This document shows positions 58,432 to 64,000 of a DNA stretch of 64,000 bases, piece after piece. Origin of the DNA: Avena insularis. Its lineage: Eukaryota; Streptophyta; Magnoliopsida; Poales; Poaceae. Where the stretch lies: contig CM042693.1 in NCBI GenBank assembly GCA_023614405.1, forward strand, positions 158,240,731 through 158,304,730. Reading direction: 5' to 3'. The notes beneath the pieces are model-generated. The model ran no database searches. It worked only from the letters and a program-made list of their open reading frames with translations, and was not told the DNA's origin. Both the position numbers and the translations under genes were made by a program. Position 1 is the first letter of the stretch. Each line of letters opens with the position of its first letter.

Positions 58432-61400
58432 TGTCAACACCCGTTTTTTAATCCTAGATGCCTGTTATGCCATACATCGCAATCCCAGGATTACCATTTT
58501 TGCGAGACATAACAGATTTGTATATCACAGTACATCATCCATTACAAACCATACATAAGCTCTTACACAAATAAGGATCTCATGATCCAGTTCTTAATAC
58601 AACTCAAGTAGCGGAATAACGTAAAGATAACGATAGCGTAGGCGAAGCTCCATCTTTAGGGTCACAGGCAATGCTGACGATGGGAGATGATACTAGTTAT
58701 CATAACCTTCATGTGGTCCGTCATCCTGATACTCCTCTTCATAGTCTGGCCACGAGAATAGCCAGGGACATAGCCATGAGTACTCTTTAAGTACTCGCAA
58801 ACTAATACTAACAAGTTAAAGGGGAGTTTGTAGTAGGATACTAATCTCTAGGGTTGTTCTGCAAAAATCCAGATTTACCTCTACTAAGTTCAGAAGCAAA
58901 GAAAACTAGTTGAAAGTTTTATAACACCTAAGTGGGAACTTGAATTTCATATCACGACTCTTTTTTGGTCAAGTCAAGGTCATAAATCATATCATAAGTA
59001 ATTTTGAAAACATCTGACGATAGAATAGTATGGCCACTCCAACTGTCCATAACCACGGACGCGGCTATTCGAATAGTTTGACACTCTGCAGAGATTGCAC
59101 ACTTTTACCACAACATTTGATACATTCGTCAGGAGCAAATCCTGAAATCACCATACTCAGTATGCGGATAATCAATCCTAACCTGTCAATTATACGCCCT
59201 AGTATAGGCACCTCTCCTATGAGTTTGGCATCCCCAACCATGACCAACTGTCATCTTGGGTACTGCACAGGTGGACAATCTTCACAAGGTAGCCTCAGCT
59301 TAGACCTTGGCCACAAGGGAACCCCATACTAAGGTATATAAATTTCCGGTCAAGCCCTACCCAAATTTCGGGTATTGTGGTTGTACGGTAAAATTGGAAT
59401 GGTATTGCATCCAGATAACCATCAGTTTTATCAAGGGCTAAGGCTAATGCCTCAACATTTTCATCATCAAAATCATCTGGTGTTCAAGAACACATGTCAA
59501 AACATTTCAGTAGAATGACTCATCATTCTAAGGTTTTCATAACCATTTTCACCAAGTATTCCCATCTAAAGTTGATCAAGTTTTATGCTTAGCACTAGCA
59601 TCTATAAGTGGGGGTAAATACTAATGATGGGTAATAAACAAGTGGGGATTAGCTCAGTTTAATATCATGCCTTAGGATGACATCAAGGTTATCTAACTTA
59701 GGCCAAATTTATGCTCTTTATGCTACCTTCAATTATCTTTCTAGAATCTACAAGTCACTTAAGTAAACTCTAAGAAAAAGATTTGATAAAGAAAATAAAG
59801 TATTAAGCTTGCAAGTAAAACTAGGATTGGGTATCAAGTGGGTATAATCACATATGATTAAGGCATATAGTTGGCATAGTAACAAGGAAGTAGTAGCTTA
59901 CATAAGTAGGGTATCTTGCAAGGTTGCAAGTATAGGCTTGCCTTGTACAGAGCAGTGGTTGAAGTTTACCTTGTCTTCTTCCTCGTAGTATCCTCCTTCC
60001 TCCTCGTATCCTTGGTCGGTACTAGCGTCTATAAATAAATACGAGGTACACAATCACCAAACAATACTTAACTATTTCTAATCATCACACAAAGGGTCAC
60101 ACTAGGTGATCTATCATCATCACTAACATTACAATATTAAAGCACTTGTCTTATTTATTTTATTTTTAGAAAAGTAATTTCTACTCATTTAAAAACTACT
60201 TAAGATTTAATATTCTCCAAATCAAACATGGGATCATGTTGACACATGTCATCACCACATATTTCAGTACATGGGAATGTGATTTAAAGTGGTGTCACAA
60301 TTTAATAAGGTTTAACCTTTTTATTTTATTTAATTAAAGTGACTAGAAATGCCTATGTGGCATTCTTTTATTACTTGATCATTATTTCTGTAAGTAAACC
60401 TATATATTTTTTATATTCTAAAAGGTATGGTCAAATGTGATTTTTGAGAGTTGGAATCAACTCAAAAGCTTTTATGGTTCAATTTTGAAAAATGTTTGAA
60501 TGCAGAAAAGCTTCTGCCTTGTTTTTTTACCATGGTTGATCTACAAATCCAAATGGTTTGAATCCAACGGGCTTGGATTAAGCATTTCAGTACCTTTCAA
60601 ACAAAATTGGTTTCATGCATTTTGGTTCAGTGAATCGAGCTGGGTTGATTTTTGAATCTACAGACAGAACTAGGGTTTGAGTTTAAATGAAAAATCTAAA
60701 TTTAAACTAACTGGTTAGCGGTAGAGATTCTTGGGTAGGCTGCAATAGCGTGTGGCTGCTGACAGATGGTGTCCATAAGCCAGCGAAACTAACTAAACGA
60801 AACGGTATCTACGAATCTGAGGCTTACGATCTAATTCTAATCCAATGGCTGAGGGTCGTTGTTGACGATGATCCGGCGAGGAACTAACCCTAACGCGGCC
60901 AGTGGGGGTCTGGGGCGGCTCACCGGGGCTCCGGCGATGGTCAGCGATGGGGGCAAATGACGAAGTCGATGACGGCGGTTCTCCTGGTACCGGCAGCTCC
61001 TCCTGGGGTGGCTCCAATCGATGGCTCCCTTCTCCTCCAGCAGCGGCGGGCTCCGGCCAAATTCCGGCGAGAGAGATCTCGCCTTGCTCCGGGAAGAAGT
61101 GGGAAGGATCAGTGAGAGGTGGGGAGGGAGATGGTGTGGAGGAATCGAGCTGGGGAGGCCTCCTTTTATAGGCGAGCAAGAGGGGCGGCACGGCATGAGC
61201 TGAGCTCGTCGGAGGCGACGGTACAGGCGGCTATCGGCGTGGCCGAGGCTAGGGGACGATGCGTGGTCTCCTGGCGATCGTTGCTGGTTTAAAGGCGAGG
61301 CGTAGGGTGGTGGGGTTTGGTCTGGAACATGCGGTGCTCTATGCGGGTTCGACGGCGAACTTCACAGCGTGCGGCGGCTACGGGGTATGGTCAAGGAAAC

Positions 61401-62433
61401 AAGCATGTCTGGTGGTCTCCTGGGACGGTGGGGTTCGTGCTGGCGGGCGGCAAGGGCTCGAGGTGGTCGGGTTGAGTGGGAACGGTGTGTGCACGGTGGT
61501 GCGCGTCGGCATGGTCGACAACGGCACGGGCATGGCGTTTCCGGTGGTTCCTGTCTCTGTCTTCAAGCTAGGGCTGGTCTAGAGGGGGCGGTGAGGCACG
61601 GGCAGCATGCCAGACAAGGTTGGCGCAGCTAGTTCTTCCTCTAGCTTGTTGTCCACATTGGGGTGGCAAGGTGAGGCTCGGCCTGCTCACCATTTATGGC
61701 AATGGCAAGCTCATAGTGGTGCTAGAGGTTACTAACTAAGCTAGATGATCTACTAAATGTTTGTTGTGAGCTAGAGAGGGGACAGGTTAGGCCAAATCAC
61801 TGCTCATAATAGTTTTAGATGTTTGTTTGTTTTGTGTTTGCAATGTGTTTGATGAAATAGCCAAAAGAACTTTAAATTTGAATTTTGGATTTAAACTTGG
61901 TGGGTTTGCTAGGCACATGCTAGGGAGTATCTGGTTAGTTGGATTAGTCAGGGGCACTGGTTTGGTTGGGTTTTGAAAATGTGTGATCTTCACATATGAT
62001 AAAGATTCAATTTTGAATTGTGCTTTGAATGAGGTTGCCAAATGTTTCTACAAGTTTGAAAGGTGGGCTTTGATTCACTTTTACTTGGTCTAGCAAGGGG
62101 TGAAAAGAATTGGGAAAGTTTCTGTTTGAAATCTTGGCCTAGAAACACTCAAAGTGACCTAGTGAGCAAGATTGGCAAAAATGACCATTGCTTTATTTGA
62201 TATTTTTTATTTTCTCTTGATTTGTTTCTGCGTGGAATTTTTTATATGATGTTATATTCATCTTTAAACCATTTCTTGCTATTTTGGTTAATCACACAAG
62301 TTCATTCATGCATTTATCAAATCACCACATACACACATGCATTCATATGGTTTTAATTAATTAAAGTTTTTGTTAACCTTAATTTTAGTGATTAGAGTTT
62401 GATGATCATTTTTTTTATTTTTGGGATGTTACA
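58432..62433 (-). repeat. Chromovirus 5' LTR, 4002 bp
   Basis: Intact partner of the interrupted 3' LTR. On the plus strand TGTCAACACCC to GGGATGTTACA, followed by target duplication GTTGC (62434-62438). It contains the unoccupied LARD insertion site (CAAGCCCTACCC near 59352-59363). Confidence 0.93.
61162..61171 (-). promoter_or_regulatory. Chromovirus LTR TATA box (5' LTR)
   Basis: CTATAAAAGG on the minus strand, conserved with 38428-38437, upstream of the leader and coding region of this element. Confidence 0.65.
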
Positions 62434-62438
62434 GTTGC

Positions 62439-62592
62439 TTTGTGCTTTCATGACTTGTTTCTTTACAAGATTCCTATGCATAGGAAGTGGGTTAGACTTA
62501 AATGTGTTTTGAATTTTCTTCTTGATCCTCTCTTTTACTTCAATTCATATTTCTTATGTGAGCATCTTCTCAAACTATCAAGCCTAACTTAA
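62439..62592 (+). pseudogene. gag: Gag-like protein of Sabrina-like element, 3' end
   Basis: The coding phase used just before 23735 resumes after the GTTGC duplication (FHDLFLYKIPMHRKWVRLK, then FLCEHLLKLSSLT) and ends at TAA 62590-62592. This shows that the 38.7-kb insertion landed within the coding region. A conserved hydrophobic/basic C-terminus, no known enzymatic motif. Confidence 0.8.
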
Positions 62593-63864
62593 AGGCGTCA
62601 AAGAAAAGTACTCATTGGGAGATAACCCAAATTTCGTTAAGATTTTATTTTGTTTAGTATTTGAAGTTATTACTTCAGTAATAACCTATCCTTATCCTTT
62701 TTGTATGGTTTTTGTGCCACGAATAACCTCTAATGAGAGAGAAGTAAGATTTGGTAAAGTTGCTATCTCAAAACAGATTTTTGTGCTTCACTGTAAAAAT
62801 TCATGAAAAATCTCTGTATGTCGGATTGAGCTGTAATTTTCTGAGCTTATGCCCCATGTTCTTATATTACTTTTGTTAGTTCAACACTTTTCGATTTGAG
62901 CAATAGAAGGTCTTTGAAAAAACATGTCTTTACCTGCTGGTCTGTTTTGACAGATTTCTGCCATTATTTGCATTTGCCTCTATTCGGTTTTTTTTAGTTC
63001 TCTTTGATCACTTGATATTTTAAAAGGAATTGCTACATTAGCTTGTGTCTTTATGGAAGTTTTACTTGTGTTGAAACTAAACCCAAAGTCTGATTACCTT
63101 GAATACACTAACGTTGCTAATGAAGATTGTGTGAAGTTTTGTATGAAGGAAATTTTCAAGTGTAGGAGAAGAATGAGGTGATGAGATGAAGAATGGAAAA
63201 AAGCTCAAGCTTGGGGATGCCACCCGTGTCACCCCAAGAAATATTCAAGAGGTACAAGCGTCAAATCTTGGGGATGCCCAAGGCATCCCCATCTTCATCA
63301 GCAAAAATCTCAGGTCTTCTTTCAAGACACTTTATTTTTATTGCTTCATGCACTATTATGTTGTTCTTGGAGCGTCTTTATTTTTTTTTAGTTTTATTTT
63401 GCTTGTTTGCTGCAATAAGTTGGTTGGATCCCAGCACACTTCTTTTGGAGAGAGACACACTCTGTTTTCATTGTCTAGAACACTCTAGTTTTCACTCTTA
63501 TTGTTCTGTGAGTGTTCACTTTTGCTACCATTGTGTTTAGCTTTAGTTTTATTCTGCCTTTTGCTTAGAACTTTTTAGTCCTTCTTTGAAGATTTGTGAG
63601 ACAATCTCACTGGTATTTATTGATTATTATCTTTGTGAGTTGTTTCAAATAAGTCGATTCGTGTTGGAAGAGAGTAGGAAGCTTCATGCTTAGGTGGTAC
63701 AAAAGGAAGCTTGTTTTGACTCTGGCCTGGACTTTATCATGTCATGTTAGATGTTTGTTTGACCATATGCTTAGTGATTATTGCTATAGCACGACGTGTT
63801 CCAAACATCTGAGATTGCTTAATGTTCCTTGAAAGAATTATGCGTTGTTTTAGCATACAAAAGC
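62593..63864 (+). other. 3' non-coding region of Sabrina-like element
   Basis: Contains the near-repeat AGCTTGGGGATGCC / ATCTTGGGGATGCCC (63207-63290) and a short palindromic GGGGATGCCCAAGGCATCCCC-type dyad, seen in this element type. The rest is T-rich and without coding signal. The polypurine tract and 3' LTR are not reached. Confidence 0.65.
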
Positions 63865-64000
63865 TGTCACATCCCAAAATTTTCCAAATTTTGAAATCTG
63901 AAAAATAAATAAACAAAATAAATAATTGTTGAAATTTAGGGTGAAAAGAAACTTTTTGTTCCAAATAGAAACATCAAAACCCTAATTGAACAAACTTTGA
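63865..64000. mobile_element. Start of another LTR at window edge
   Basis: TGTCACATCCCAAAATTTTCC has the form of a gypsy LTR start, followed by A-rich sequence and AAACCCTAATTG. It interrupts the Sabrina-like 3' region. Only 136 bp are visible, so orientation and family are open. Confidence 0.5.

Larger units (their letters stand above)
23736..62433 (-). mobile_element. Tekay-type chromovirus, complete but doubly interrupted
   Basis: On the minus strand: 5' LTR (62433-58432), Met-tRNA primer site, an upstream ORF, gag, protease-RT-RNase H-integrase, chromodomain, polypurine tract, 3' LTR (39703-23736). The target duplication GTTGC flanks both ends. Removing the LARD (24655-36592) and the Tat element (44842-57728) with one copy of each target duplication leaves about 13.9 kb, with LTRs of about 4.0 kb and an interior of about 5.8 kb. 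The chromodomain after integrase places it among chromoviruses. Several stops and frameshifts inactivate it. Confidence 0.92.
19778..63864 (+). mobile_element. Sabrina-like gag-only gypsy element, interrupted
   Basis: LTR (19778-21148), primer site, a long gag-like coding region with a zinc knuckle, and a 3' non-coding region with the AGCTTGGGGATGCC repeat pair. The LTR start TGATACGTC..CGTATCTATAAT is the form I associate with the cereal family Sabrina; the family name is from memory. No protease, RT or integrase is found, so it depends on other elements. Bases 23736-62433 belong to an inserted chromovirus flanked by GTTGC (23731-23735 and 62434-62438). The 3' LTR is not reached. Confidence 0.8.

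Overview
This window looks like heterochromatic, repeat-packed DNA from a large grass genome, most likely a Pooideae/Triticeae-type cereal. The reasons are the density of very long LTR retrotransposons, a Sabrina-like LTR start (TGATACGTC..CGTATCTATAAT), tRNA-iMet-type primer sites (TGGTATCAGAGC), chromodomain and Tat-lineage gypsy elements, and a LARD-type non-coding retroelement. I found no convincing intact host gene. Everything that codes for a recognisable protein is retroelement or transposase sequence, and almost all of it carries stops or frameshifts.

Layout, left half. Bases 1-1211 are an unassigned flank with one weak minus-strand reading frame. Bases 1212-9442 are the 5' part of a Tekay-type gypsy element: a very long LTR, a Met-tRNA primer site, a broken gag and the first residues of a protease. 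Its LTR holds a 1.28-kb non-autonomous Mutator-like element (1863-3138, 9-bp target duplication) filled with nine ~86-bp tandem repeats. A copia-type LTR relic (about 9443-9932) and a minus-strand Tat-lineage gypsy element lacking its 3' LTR (about 9940-18010) follow. Bases 18011-19777 hold the C-terminal piece of a FAR1/MULE-type transposase bordered by TGCTAC motifs.

Layout, right half: a multi-level nest that can be read base by base. A gag-only, Sabrina-like element starts at 19778. Its reading frame is split at 23731-23735 by a complete minus-strand chromovirus (23736-62433, target duplication GTTGC). The 3' LTR of that chromovirus is split by a complete LARD-type element (24655-36592, target duplication AAGCC). 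Its internal region is split, inside an upstream ORF, by a complete Tat-lineage element (44842-57728, target duplication GGCGT). The chromovirus's second LTR (58432-62433) preserves the unoccupied LARD target site. The Sabrina-like element resumes at 62439 and is apparently broken again by the start of another LTR at 63865.

How the parts relate. The LARD has 4.46-kb LTRs, a 3-kb non-coding interior, a primer site and a polypurine tract, so it can only move with proteins supplied in trans. Its LTRs and about 590 bp of leader match the gag-encoding element at 1212-9442, the obvious candidate for an autonomous relative. The nested Tat element carries, on its antisense strand between pol and the 3' LTR, a multi-exon reading frame (52084-55919). 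This frame has a domain resembling 'putative gypsy type transposon' (Transposase_28), and intron boundaries can be read directly.
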